Below the pieces are notes generated by a model that worked only from the letters and a program-made list of their open reading frames with translations, did not search any database and was not told the origin of the DNA. A DNA stretch of 64,000 nucleotides from Congregibacter brevis. Lineage in GTDB: Bacteria; Pseudomonadota; Gammaproteobacteria; Pseudomonadales; Halieaceae. The stretch lies in NCBI RefSeq assembly GCF_045689245.1, contig NZ_CP136865.1, positions 1,426,001 to 1,490,000 of the forward strand, in the 5' to 3' direction. The translations under genes and the position numbers were made by a program. Positions 26,853 through 37,000 of this stretch are shown here, in pieces; the stretch's first letter is position 1; each line of letters opens with the position of its first letter.

Positions 26853-26956
26853 GTGAAGGCGCGCTGGGCACCTTGGTTCTCTGATTGAATTGCGAGCCTG
26901 TGATACTCCGACGCAATTTTCATTAACGCTCTCTCCACTTTTAGAAAACAAAGCTC
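26853..26956 (-). pseudogene. Fragment of a second copy of the 32.5-kb hypothetical gene
   Basis: The minus strand encodes ELCFLKVERALMKIASEYHR followed by LAIQSENQGAQRAFT. The intact gene at 32505-33581 has ELCFFKVGRELMKIASENHR followed by LAIQSADQGLQRSFT. The fragment is bounded by the intact IS3 on one side and an IS6 tail on the other. It shows that this unknown family once had another copy here. Confidence 0.88.
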
Positions 26957-27120
26957 CGCCCATGCTGCGGTGTCCAATTTGTTCAATATGGGAAGGCACC
27001 TAATCAGGGCTCAGCATTACAGGGATTTGAGGGTTAGTTCGTTTGTGCAGTGGGGAAGGGCCGTTGATTGAGAATCAAAGCCAAATTAAGGGTGTCTCAA
27101 AAAGTTAACTTGCCGATACC
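26957..27120 (+). mobile_element. IS6-like element, 3' remnant
   Basis: Last ~35 codons of the IS6-like transposase (AHAAVSNLFNMGRHL-like, then RAQHYRDLRVSSF and a TGA at ~27069) and a good right terminal repeat, GTTAACTTGCCGATACC ending at 27120. Confidence 0.85.
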
Positions 27121-27786
27121 GGGCTCGCTTCGCTGTCTAACTAATAGCGTGGCGGATTCAGCTTCCCTGCAATGCAAATTGCTGACCTTTCGTTTAAGCG
27201 GGGTTTCTAATGGCCTCTAACGAATCAAGTTGAAACTTGCTCGTAGAGGAGCGTTCGCTGTGTATCCCCTTGTGGAAGCGACGAGCTGTAAATTGAAGTT
27301 CTTTATCCCTCCCGGTGTTTGCGAAATTGTCTCCGCGCTCGCGACCAGCGACACAGAAAACAAAAAGTCCAGCTAGCGTAGCTAACTCGCAGCCTTGCCT
27401 ACGTGGCAATAGCGTTGTTACTCGATCGAACGACTTAACTTAAGAAGGAATTTTTGGGGTATCCCTTTCAAACCAAAGGTTGGCTTTTTATTTACGAGTT
27501 TATGCGCGGTTAGAGGGTCGAGCTGTCATGGTCGCTCTATCCACCTAACCAAGCAAGGGGAACGTTAGACAACGCCCTCATATCACCCGCCGAAGCGTAC
27601 TTTTAACAGGAGACTTCCTTTTGCAAAAAAGCTCGCTGCAAATACTCGCTAAGATTAAAAGCCAAGACCATCACAGGTTTAGAGAGCTGAGAAATCACCG
27701 TTGGCTAACGGCATTCTTTAACAAGGTCACTCGTGTGCGAAACGAGCGATGATGTTTTGCGAGCATTTAAGCTGTACTTAGTGATC
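27121..27786. other. Long non-coding stretch
   Basis: About 670 bp with no convincing gene. A 71-codon minus-strand frame at 27194-27409 could be old transposase or shadow sequence; I cannot match it to a family. Confidence 0.35.
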
Positions 27787-28641
27787 CTAGCGCTTCAGGC
27801 CAGTAATGTAGTTGTGCGTTCCAGCATCTTCACTGCGGTCGACAGAAACATATTCTATGCCTACTTCATCTAAGCGTTGTCTTAGCCACAATGGTTCGGC
27901 GATCGCTATTCCATATTGATCCCACCGATTCGTAGCGCCCCAAACAAAGGACTGTTGATTTAGTGTAGTGATCGCATCTTCACGGGATCCTAAAATGTTT
28001 TCGATCCAAGAGCGTTGCAGTTTGTTCGAATAAAACTTATCGAGCTGCGGACGCCCAAGAGCTGAAAAGACGAATGTTCCACCGGGCGACAGCACTCGGC
28101 TGATCTGTGCAAAAGCATACTTACACGCCAGTTCTGATAGATGACTAAAAACCGAATTTGCTAACACGAGATCGAACGAACCGTCCTTGAACGGTAGTGC
28201 TTGGAGGTTCTTGATGCGCGAATGCTTTATGCACGGTACTAGCGTCTTTGCACTTCTTATCAAATGTTCATCGACGTCTACCCCCACAATTGCTTGAGGA
28301 TCAAAGTAGAAAGGTAAAAGTCTAGTCATACGTCCCCAGCCGCAACCGTAATCGAGAACACGCATACCGCGGACGGGCTCTCGGATCTCGCCCACGCTGC
28401 GCATCATACAATTAAGTATTTGTATTGCACTGATCGCTGTTTTCTCACCGTTCAGGTTGTTCGTTAGCTCCTGGGTTGAGGCGTCCGGGAAAGGAACTAT
28501 ATCGTGTCGCTCACCGCGAGCGTGAGACAAGTAAAGCTCCTCCCACTCCTGTGATGACAATGTTTGGCAAGCGTCCCTGAGTCGCGATAACTGAGCGTTC
28601 TTCTTAACTAATCCGAAAAGCTGCATGGGTTGGTTTTCCAT
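27787..28641 (-). CDS. Class I SAM-dependent methyltransferase
   Basis: A 284-residue methyltransferase. The SAM-binding motif I is VLDYGCGWGRMTRLL (~118-132), motif II acidic IVGVDVDEHLI, motif III ALPFKDGSFDLVLANSVFSH, and motif post-III FVFSALGR. The N-terminal ~100 residues are helical with EWEELYLSHARGERHD. The C-terminus has a WDQYGIAIAEPLWL segment. Such proteins often modify small molecules or glycans; substrate unknown. ATG 28626 is an alternative start. No operon partner is adjacent. Confidence 0.85.
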   Translation of the reverse strand: MENQPMQLFGLVKKNAQLSRLRDACQTLSSQEWEELYLSHARGERHDIVPFPDASTQELTNNLNGEKTAISAIQILNCMMRSVGEIREPVRGMRVLDYGCGWGRMTRLLPFYFDPQAIVGVDVDEHLIRSAKTLVPCIKHSRIKNLQALPFKDGSFDLVLANSVFSHLSELACKYAFAQISRVLSPGGTFVFSALGRPQLDKFYSNKLQRSWIENILGSREDAITTLNQQSFVWGATNRWDQYGIAIAEPLWLRQRLDEVGIEYVSVDRSEDAGTHNYITGLKR

Positions 28642-29295
28642 ATTTTACAAATGCCGTCATTCTGGCGAGTACACAATCATCGTAGTGCGACCCGTCTCTC
28701 TCTGCCACAACGCTAAAGCCTCAATCGTATTCCGAGCAAATGATCGCGACCTAATTACTGCTCTAAACCAAAGATCCAGCAAGAAGTGAAGTGAGCAGGC
28801 TTGAAGTAAAACACAACCGCAGCACCTCCGACAGGTTGTTCAATTCAAACCTCAAACAGCTACGGTCATTGACTCATTACCGTTGCGGGTACGCGCAATC
28901 TCAGAAGTTATTGCCACCCAATAGCCGAGACCTCAATAGACACGGGAAAGAGTCTACAAAGCCAGTAGGCTAAGTGTTAGGCGCATGCACGAGAAAGACT
29001 CGGCAGGGGCTCTGATACTCCTCCTCCAGCAACCGACACTAGCGGCAAACCTTTCAGCACAATCTCTTGCTGAAACTGTTCGAAATATTTCGTATTCGTA
29101 CAAATCGGTGAAGTTTCATAGCGATTTCCATTTTTTCTGCCACTCTTTTTGAACGCCAATCCGGGCGATCATCGCAGATGAGGTTCTGCCGAAGCGAAAG
29201 CGAGATTATGAGAGTTACAAACCTTTCGAACTCCCCTTCACGCTCCGGTTGTATTCCTTTTGCGAACAGAAGCTTTTAAGCAGGGAACCGAAAAG
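28642..29295. other. Intergenic region between divergent genes
   Basis: About 650 bp without a supported gene. It must contain the promoter for the methyltransferase (leftward) and for the beta-helix protein (rightward). Two 60-codon frames here lack coding signals. Confidence 0.4.
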
Positions 29296-30306
29296 ATGAA
29301 TTTATCGAAAATCTTAGCTATCGCAGCGTCCACGTACCTATTCGCGAGTTTTTCTAACGCGTGCACAGTCACTATGGCCACCGGCAGTACGGGATCCGAC
29401 ATCCACAACGAACTAAACACGGGAAGCCCCTCAACGTTTAAGGACGTTTGCTTGCCAGCTGGCACCTATTACTCAGCACAAACGATTTCCATACCGAAAA
29501 ATCGTCGATTGAGAGGACTGGGACTTAACTCAAATGTCATCATCGAATATACGGGGAGCTCGACTAGAGGAGTTCGATTCAGTAACAACGTTACGAATTC
29601 TACGCTTCTCAATCTGCGACTTCGTGGTAGCGGTGTAGATGCCTATGGGGTCTTAGTATACAACGCCAGCAACATTACGATAGCTGGAGTACAAATAGAA
29701 GACTTTGGCGGGATCGGGATAGGAATAAATCTTAGTAGTAATGTGGATATTGAGGCGGGAGCCATTCAGAGAATTGGACTGGTACCGGCTTTACGGCAGG
29801 CTATTTGGACTCAGGACTCTTCAGACGTCACAATCGATGGAGTTCGAGTCATTGGAGCGGCTAATGGTCCGGGCGGAGATCACGCCATCGCATGTATCAG
29901 CTCATCGGACTACACGGTTAAAAATGTTTACTCCACCAGGCCGGGTAGCGGCGCGATCTATTTAAACGATTGCGATGACTTTTCTATTACTAATAATCGA
30001 GTTGAAGACGGATCCGAGTTCGGAATCGACATGGTAAACGGTTCTTCAAATGGAATTGTTTCGGGTAACCGAATCGACCGTTTTGCTTTTGGGGCAATGG
30101 TTATAGATGACCATATAGCACCTGGTGGAGCTCCCGGCACTGACCCAACGAACATACTGTTAACTAACAACTCGATGGTCGGCAACAACACCGGTGGTTT
30201 AGCTACTTGCGCAGGTATCAACATTGACTACGCTAACAGCTCTCTAATCACGGTTGGTGCAGGCAACACCTCAACACCTAGCCCCATCCAATGCAGCTGG
30301 CCATAG
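29296..30306 (+). CDS. Secreted right-handed parallel beta-helix protein
   Basis: A 336-residue exported protein. ATG 29296 follows AGGGA and opens the signal peptide (MNLSKILAIAASTYLFASF). The mature chain has an initial DVCLPAGTYYSAQTISIPKN segment and then regularly spaced NxI/NxT/N-rich turns (NNVTNSTLLNLRLRGSGV, YNASNITIAGVQIEDF, LSSNVDIEAG, CDDFSITNNRVEDGS, SSNGIVSGNRIDRF) that define PbH1 repeats of pectate-lyase-like folds. Family roles include polysaccharide lyase, epimerase or surface adhesin. No catalytic triad could be recognised, so enzyme identity is open. Confidence 0.85.
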   Translation: MNLSKILAIAASTYLFASFSNACTVTMATGSTGSDIHNELNTGSPSTFKDVCLPAGTYYSAQTISIPKNRRLRGLGLNSNVIIEYTGSSTRGVRFSNNVTNSTLLNLRLRGSGVDAYGVLVYNASNITIAGVQIEDFGGIGIGINLSSNVDIEAGAIQRIGLVPALRQAIWTQDSSDVTIDGVRVIGAANGPGGDHAIACISSSDYTVKNVYSTRPGSGAIYLNDCDDFSITNNRVEDGSEFGIDMVNGSSNGIVSGNRIDRFAFGAMVIDDHIAPGGAPGTDPTNILLTNNSMVGNNTGGLATCAGINIDYANSSLITVGAGNTSTPSPIQCSWP

Positions 30307-30360
30307 GCTACACAGCAGAGAGAAAGCACACATCGTCCTTCGAGGATTGGCACAGGTTTA

Positions 30361-30391
30361 GCGCAAAGGCTGGATGCATCAGCCTTTGCGC
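30361..30391 (+). terminator. Strong hairpin downstream of the beta-helix gene
   Basis: Perfect 12-bp inverted repeat GCGCAAAGGCTG / CAGCCTTTGCGC with a 7-nt loop. No U-tract follows immediately, so termination may rely on the stem or on Rho. Confidence 0.65.
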
Positions 30392-30715
30392 GACCAACAA
30401 TCGCCCCTTACTATTTTGAATGTTGTGCGGCAAGTGTAGGCACGTAACATTGTGCGTAACCGAACCCCTACATTAAAGCGGTGCTGAATTGAAAATACAG
30501 AGAAAAACTCAAGCCGCTCACGCTCCATTGTCTAAGTGACGAGGTCGCAGGAGATATCCTGACTCGAAAGCATGGTGAGGAGGAAGGCTATGTGCGCCTG
30601 ACGTACTTCATGTTGCTCATGGCGCGATCGCTATTCCGCTCGGGCCAATCACTTTTCGCTCTCTGTCATCTAACGTCGCGGTCTGGAGCCAAGGTTCTGA
30701 TCTCTTCTGCATTGT
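30392..30715. other. Region where a toxin partner would be expected
   Basis: About 320 bp downstream of the minus-strand antitoxin-like gene. I looked for a RES-type toxin frame on the minus strand and found stops throughout. The plus-strand frame from ~30,493 to 30,849 overlaps the antitoxin and is not convincingly coding. Confidence 0.4.
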
Positions 30716-31054
30716 TTAGGCAGGATCACCAAAGCGCATTGTACCCAAGACGCGAAGAACCTGAAATCGGCCTTGTTCTGAGCTCAACAGATTTTTTGGA
30801 TATGTCCCAGAAAGAGCCGGAAGAGGGCTATTTAACCATTCGGCAGTGAGCTCTTCGTCGCCATCAAAGAAGCGCGATAGCTCCCGCACAAACGAACGCA
30901 CATCACCGCTGTGGCCGGCTTCGGTGTCGCCCGCGTGATAAGTCGCTGCTAAGTCCTCTCCGGAGGACGCGAACAGAGCGTCTACCGCCTTGCCGCTGTC
31001 ATCCGAGGCGATGCGGCTAAACAGCTCGTCAAAGTAAGGAGAGTCTCGTGTCAT
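30716..31054 (-). CDS. MbcA/ParS/Xre antitoxin-like protein (toxin-binding domain)
   Basis: A 112-residue protein from ATG 31054. The C-terminal ~50 residues (FFDGDEELTAEWLNSPLPAL, then PKNLLSSEQGRFQVLRVLGT) match the MbcA/ParS/Xre toxin-binding domain that wraps RES NAD-glycohydrolase toxins. The N-terminal part lacks an obvious Xre HTH, so autoregulation is doubtful. No RES toxin gene is adjacent on either side, making this a solitary antitoxin or a retained anti-addiction gene. Confidence 0.72.
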   Translation of the reverse strand: MTRDSPYFDELFSRIASDDSGKAVDALFASSGEDLAATYHAGDTEAGHSGDVRSFVRELSRFFDGDEELTAEWLNSPLPALSGTYPKNLLSSEQGRFQVLRVLGTMRFGDPA

Positions 31055-31319
31055 AGTGATGGCCTGCCTTCCTCGGTGACGGCACATGGAACCACAAGGT
31101 TACAGTATGTCTGTAGCTGCTGCGGCGACGAGGCCTTACCTAAGAACGAGGTGATAGCGATCTTGCAGACCTGAGAGGCGAATCCGGCGTGCTTTTCTCA
31201 ATCAGCTACCGTGACGCACGTTGCGTGCACTTCAAGTCTCATAAGGTAGTTGCTGCACGTGCGTTAGCGAACGTCGTAAGATCAGCCTTGATGTTTTTAT
31301 TAGTCACTCACCTCATTCG

Positions 31320-32423
31320 ATGACGCCACTTCTAAATCGCCATCGTTACATCGGCCTCGCTCTGCTTGTCGGCGCGGTGACGCTGTTGGTTGTGTTGGTG
31401 CTAGTGAGGAAAGGGGCTGAGCAGGAACTACCGGATTCTGTTTCTGATTTGGACGATAGTCTCAGTAAGAGCTCACTTTCGACTGATGTCGCGGATTCAG
31501 ATGTGACGGTGCCCGCGAGCCCAGGTGCTGACCCCGAGATCAGCTGCGAAGAATTGACGGAGAGTCTTTTCGGTACGCAACTTTCGTCTGAGCAGGCGTC
31601 GGCAAAGATGGCGGCCGACACCGCAGCGTTTGTAGAGGTACTCTCGGCCTCGTCAACATCGGAGCATTTACATATAGCGGCACATTTCGAAAGTGATTCG
31701 AGCGAAAAGCTTCAATTGATCGAAAGAGCGCTGTCGATCAATCCCTGGGAGCCGATGCTGTCATGTGGTGCAGTGCAAGTCTGCTTAGACGTGACACCTG
31801 CTCTCGAGTGTCCACTACGAGAATGGGGTCAGCGCTTAGTGGACGTTGATAGTGATAATAGCGAAGCATGGGCCATGGTTGCGGCTAATGAGTTTTCCTC
31901 GGGCAGAACTGATGTGGCGCTCGAGGCATTAAAGCGCGCCTCCGCTGCATCAGAGTCCAACATGTATTGGACAGATTACATAGGGGCTATCGAGCGGAGT
32001 CTGGCTGCGACTACTAATGACGAATTTCCAACGAGGGCTGTGACCTCAATGTCACGCGCACCGCTGCCGTCCTATGGACACGTTTTAGAAATGTGTCGTG
32101 CGGCTGCAAGCCTCACTGACGAATGGGGAGCTACGTGTATTCGCTACGGTCGCTTGCTGGCTAGTCAAGGAAGAACAGAATTCGGCTTCGCTATAGGCCG
32201 GGCGGTTGAGCGCGTTGTCTACGAGGGCCTTGGTGATACCGATACCGTCGCTTTCCTGAAAGCGAAAGCTCTGATAGAGCGTAAGGAGCGCGTGGCCACA
32301 GGAGTGGAGTACAGCCCCGCGTTTGACGTTCTTATGCTTTCGACGCCGGAGGGGTTCCATTCCTATCTGGAAGCTATTCGGACAAAGGGCGAGGCAACGG
32401 CTCTTCGAGAATCGCATCGTTAG
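31320..32423 (+). CDS. Inner-membrane-anchored helical-repeat hypothetical protein
   Basis: A 367-residue protein with an N-terminal TM anchor (~11-28, IGLALLVGAVTLLVVLVLV), an acidic Ser/Asp-rich linker, and a helical periplasmic domain with TPR-like pairs (LQLIERALSINPWEPMLSC, VALEALKRASAASESNMYW). It contains CxxC-free Cys scattered through the repeat. No family recognised. It is tail-to-tail with the unknown 32.5-kb gene and lies within the accessory island near the giant recombinase. Confidence 0.65.
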   Translation: MTPLLNRHRYIGLALLVGAVTLLVVLVLVRKGAEQELPDSVSDLDDSLSKSSLSTDVADSDVTVPASPGADPEISCEELTESLFGTQLSSEQASAKMAADTAAFVEVLSASSTSEHLHIAAHFESDSSEKLQLIERALSINPWEPMLSCGAVQVCLDVTPALECPLREWGQRLVDVDSDNSEAWAMVAANEFSSGRTDVALEALKRASAASESNMYWTDYIGAIERSLAATTNDEFPTRAVTSMSRAPLPSYGHVLEMCRAAASLTDEWGATCIRYGRLLASQGRTEFGFAIGRAVERVVYEGLGDTDTVAFLKAKALIERKERVATGVEYSPAFDVLMLSTPEGFHSYLEAIRTKGEATALRESHR

Positions 32424-32504
32424 ATGCACGCGCTTTTACAGCAAAGACCAGAGCTTGGATGCATTGATAGAGACTCAGATACCTCGCGCTAGAAGCCAGC
32501 GTGA

Positions 32505-33581
32505 CTAGGAGTCACTGAGTTCAAGCAGTTCTGCCTTGAACTGGCCTCCTTTTCTTGCCCATTGGGTTTTAAATGTAGCGAGGACTGTGAAGGAGCGCTG
32601 CAAACCTTGGTCCGCTGATTGAATTGCGAGTCTGTGATTCTCCGACGCAATCTTCATTAACTCTCTCCCCACTTTGAAAAAACAAAGTTCTTTAGGCGTC
32701 GAGGTCCAGTGCCCGACGGACCCATCTACCCGCACCGAAACGCTATATTCTTTCGAATTTACAATGAAAATTTCCACTGGGCAGGATATCAGTTCCGTAT
32801 CGCTAGGCCTTTTCTCCGGCAGGTCCACCTTCAAAGGCGATACGCTACCAGTCGCGTCTACCGTGGTGGCGATCTCTATGGACTTGCTAGATGTCCAGTT
32901 GTGAGAATTCGCTAAAGCATCCAGTCTATGTTTAATGGTCGATGCCACCTCTTGAGGGGCTTGATCCTGGTGATCTACTGAATCTTTGTCCTTTAAAGGT
33001 AGCGCTGTCTCTGAGAACGCATGTATTTCGTCGTTGTTTGACGAATCGAGGCTGCACGGCTCTTCATTCTCACACGGGGCCTTGTTTGATAGGATTTGCC
33101 AGGTGTCCAGGATAAGGTCTTTCGCGAGACTTACCTCCTTCCGAAGATCATCAAGTTCCTCAGCGGTTGCGAGCGACAAGTCGTAGTGCGGTGCTACTTG
33201 GACACGAGGCTCCATGACAGTGGTAGCTTTCCTGTGGTTTGCCGCAGGAGTGTTCATACTGAAAACTACGTGTTTAAGCCCCGCCTCTTTCAACGCGTGG
33301 TTGATAGGATCCTTCATTTCCAGCAACGATAAAACGCTTCGGTTTCGCATGCCGGCTAGGTTCCTGTTTAGTGAAAATCCGCCGCCTCGCCTTCGTTCGA
33401 TTCCTGGGGTTTCAGCTTTGCTGACCGGTATGCTAGTGAACACGTAATAAAAGTCTTCATGATCGTTAGCATCTTGTTCTTGTGTTGGTTCGAGAGAAAC
33501 CTCGACTACACCCATTCTTGACTCGGCATCTCTCATCATTTTGGATTTATGGCCGTCATTTTCTAAGTCTTCTATCTTCAT
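32505..33581 (-). CDS. Hypothetical protein of an accessory family (358 aa)
   Basis: The start at ATG 33581 is supported by GGAG eight bases upstream; a longer open frame to 33707 has no such site. The protein is hydrophilic with charged/disordered stretches (SLEPTQEQDANDHEDF, APCENEEPCSLDSSNNDE) and two likely folded parts: a mixed domain around residues 25-120 and a C-terminal beta domain (CPVEIFIVNSKEYSVSVRV, then TFKTQWARKGGQFKAELLEL). No TM or signal peptide. A fragment of a close paralogue lies at 26,853-26,956. It sits directly downstream of the giant recombinase on the same strand, so co-transfer is plausible. Function unknown. Confidence 0.7.
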   Translation of the reverse strand: MKIEDLENDGHKSKMMRDAESRMGVVEVSLEPTQEQDANDHEDFYYVFTSIPVSKAETPGIERRRGGGFSLNRNLAGMRNRSVLSLLEMKDPINHALKEAGLKHVVFSMNTPAANHRKATTVMEPRVQVAPHYDLSLATAEELDDLRKEVSLAKDLILDTWQILSNKAPCENEEPCSLDSSNNDEIHAFSETALPLKDKDSVDHQDQAPQEVASTIKHRLDALANSHNWTSSKSIEIATTVDATGSVSPLKVDLPEKRPSDTELISCPVEIFIVNSKEYSVSVRVDGSVGHWTSTPKELCFFKVGRELMKIASENHRLAIQSADQGLQRSFTVLATFKTQWARKGGQFKAELLELSDS

Positions 33582-34086
33582 TTTTTGATCTCCATTTCGC
33601 AATTTGGTGTTAGCGATGATTTGCGGTAACCTGAGCCGACATCGGGTCTTTGATGGCGTCGCCAAAAATCGCGTTTCAAAAGCGCTCGCGAATTTAGTGC
33701 AAGCCACTTTTTTCAGGCGTGCAAAAGCCCCTACCCAATTTCGTGGGCATGTCTTTGCTGGTTATTTTCTGTGACTATCTAATTCGGTGCTTACTGCCTA
33801 TGTCATTTCGGTTCCCTCCCAGGGTGTTTGTGGTCGTTCATCAATACAGTAAGAGCTGAATTCAGCGGCATCAACGAAAAAAGCTAATATTTCTGGCTAA
33901 ATCGATTTTTTCGAGGATCTGCAGTGCCTCCGGCTAGCACAACATCGCTCGCATCTACTGGGTCTACAGTGATGCTGCTGATGAAATGGATGCAGATTGT
34001 GGGTGTTTTTTATGGACGAGTCTTGCGATCAAGCGGGAGCTTTCGAGGGGGCCCACACTCCTTTTGCCCAAGAAAACAGCGATGGA
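33582..34086. other. Intergenic region downstream of the giant recombinase
   Basis: About 500 bp. The right third near 33,582 holds the ribosome-binding site and promoter of the minus-strand hypothetical gene. Plus-strand frames here are short and overlap the recombinase end. No attachment-like repeat shared with the 39.6-39.9 kb region was noticed. Confidence 0.4.
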
Positions 34087-37000
34087 CTAGTGACCGTCGA
34101 CGGAGCTCGGGTTCGTCTGGTTGGCAATGATTCGATAGCGAAGTATCAGAATAAGCATGAAAAGTAGATGTCGAAATCCGGAGTAGGTAGTGAGCGTCCC
34201 TGGGAAAATCGATACGTAAAGATCTGCAGTCGATGGGTCGCTCCGTATTTCTGTATCTGCCTCAGTGCCCAAGTCAGGCTCGATAGTTTGCATCGATAGC
34301 GACAGTTTTAAATCGCCTAGTGTGTTTGCAAAATCTAGTTCGTCGGTGTCAGAGTCGCGGCGGAACCGGTTGTAGCGGCGGTCAAACCTTGGGGCTGCAC
34401 TGGCCAAAGATGAATACCAGTTGTCACAGATCTCCATTGGCGCAGCCTCTATGCGTGATGCGATTGAATTGAGAATTACACCAATGGCGAGCAGCTGAGC
34501 GATGGGTATGGTTGCTCGTTTCACACTCTGGCTATCTTTAAATTCATACCTCGTAAATCCTGTGCATTGCTCTGCGTTTATCGCGGCTCTGAGAAATGCT
34601 TCTGGATCAAGGTTACACACCTTTCCCATTTGCTCTATCGAAGTCGCTTCTACCGAATGCTTCAGCGAAATCCGGCAGGCATGAAAAATGTTAGTCGTAA
34701 GGGCCCCGGCGTCGTGAATGTCAGGTACTTCTGGAACGCGTTTGGTCCATCGCTTTTGGCAGTAGCTCGTTAGGTTAACTAAGCGTTCGTCAGGCACCTT
34801 GCTAGAAAGAGACTCGAGGTTGGTTGGCTGCCCGTCTCGACGTGCTCGGGCACGCCTTTGCTGTATCCGACTATAAGGCTCGCCTAAAAAAGCGGATAGA
34901 ACACCGTCCGACATTTCTTTTAGGGGCTCGCGCTCGGCCAGCGGAGTGATGGGCCAAAAGTGGCTGTATGCGGTGACAGACGTCCCTATACCGGCATGGC
35001 CTAAGAGATTTGATACGGTTTGTAATGAGTGTGGCCCGAACAGTGTCGCAGGCCAAAGCGCCGGCCAGTGAGGTTTTCGAAGCCCGACTCCTTGGAGAAG
35101 GGCGCTCCTCAACTCGGTGAATAGAGGATGCTCTCCCGTTTGAATGATAGGGTCCAAAGCCACCATCATTGCTGCGGAGCAAAAACTGTGCCTTAGGTGA
35201 TGGAAGCGTGACGTACTGTCTCCGGTAGCAAGTCTGATCGTTTGGTTGACGAATGCTGAGGCGTCAGACAGACCGATCTTTGCATTCGCGCCAACAATAA
35301 GGTGAAACAAGTAACGCTTGCGTGCTTGCGGCGTAAATTCAAAAAGCGTGTCAGAGTATGCAATGACCCGCTCAAGGATGCTTTTCTCGAGTGTATCTAG
35401 TTGTCCAATGAGTGAAATACGTCTCGATGACGCACGCGTTTTCAAACCTCTAAAGCGGTGCGAGCGCACAGCTAGCAGAAAGTCTTTACCGCCAATCTCC
35501 CCAATCACATCGCACCTTCGCATGTAGATGGCTTCGCTCCATCGCATGCCGAACCTAAACCCGAGGATTATCTGTGCTGCTAGTTGGTCCTTAAGATTTG
35601 AATCGCCTGGAGCATTGGTAATTGATTGAAGTGTCCTGTGATACTCCCAAGGGAACACGTAGCTTGGATTGATAGATGCTTCTGTCTCGCTAAAATCCCA
35701 CTCTCCCGCGGCGAGCACATAGGACCAATCAACTGGCTCTGCGTGGTAACGCTCCATGAGGAAGTCATGGAACTGCCGAAGGGCGTTTAGGCATTTCTTT
35801 CGTGAACTCTGCGGGCAGCAATCGATGATCATTAGATAGCTGTCTTCAAATGCGTAGTCGGGCAGTGAAGAAAAGTCCTCATAAGGACATACCAATATGA
35901 TGCCTCTCATCACTATTTGGTGGTATTCACGGATGGTAGTCCATTTTTTGTGTCGACCACCGGTCTCTCGGCATTGGTAGGCAATGAAGTCCTTCAATGC
36001 ATTGGTGGTGTTTCGCTCAGAGCTACCGTGATCTGACGTGAAGCGGTTGGTGTCCAGGAAGTCAGCGAAAGTCGCTTTCAAATTGTTATCTAGAGTGCGG
36101 CTAAAGCCGTGGGTCTTTCCTTTTGTATCCGACGCGATAGATCGTCGATGATCGTTGGCGTGCCGATTTATCCATCGGCGGAATACGATGAGTTCGTTTC
36201 GCATCAGAGAATGCGATGGCGTTGTTGTAGTAGTTGTTGGCGTCGGCAGCATATCTCTTGCGTTGTTCGGCGCGGGTATACTGTCCGTCTGACTTTTAGC
36301 TAACAGCGGCTTTTTTGACAGCAGGCGCGCTACCGTAGAGAGCTGAATGCTTCTATGTAAAACATCACGGGACGTAATTGATCGAAAGATTCCGGGCGTC
36401 TCTATGAGGTTTAGCACGTTAGCGGCTGCTGCGAGCTGGTCAATGGCGTCGCTAGGGGAGGCATTGGCCGGTAACAAAGATGAGTAAAGGTCACTCTCAG
36501 GGGCGTCAGAAAATGTGTGTGAGGAATTGACTCTGAGTGATTGTATGAGCAAGGACGAGGTGGCCTCGTCAGCTTGCCAGAGGAAAGTGTTATCGGCGTT
36601 GCGGACGTCCTCCACCTCATCAGCGCAAATTGCGGTATAGAAACTCCCGTTGAGAAAGAACCCGGTGAAGTTACCGGTGGCAAGTCGCTTCAGTAACTCG
36701 GCGCTGGCGAGGCGGCCGGTTAACGCAGCGCTTATCGCTGCCATGGTGACGACATCGGCCGAGGAGCTTGGGATTGTAGATTTGCGCTGTTCTGTGCCAA
36801 GCCGTTTTAGGTGCTGTTGCCAACGATGTCTAAGTTCCCTCGCTTCCGCGTATTGTTGCAAGATTTTTTTGGTAAATGGCGATGGCTCTGGGTCCACATA
36901 CGTGCCCGAACTAATGGCTACCCGAATACCTTTACGTCGAATCACCCGTAACACTGAGTCAAAGAGTTTTAGCGTTTGATGTGCTGAAAGCCCTCGTGAG

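Noticed and set aside
27194..27409. Minus-strand 71-codon frame
   Set aside because: No recognisable family, start context or conserved neighbour; could be decayed transposase but unsupported.
30493..30849. Plus-strand open frame upstream of and overlapping the antitoxin gene
   Set aside because: No start with a ribosome-binding site, no family match, and it overlaps the convincing antitoxin domain on the other strand.
33924..34130. Plus-strand small frame at the end of the giant recombinase
   Set aside because: Overlaps the recombinase C-terminus, lacks a ribosome-binding site and has no recognisable motif.
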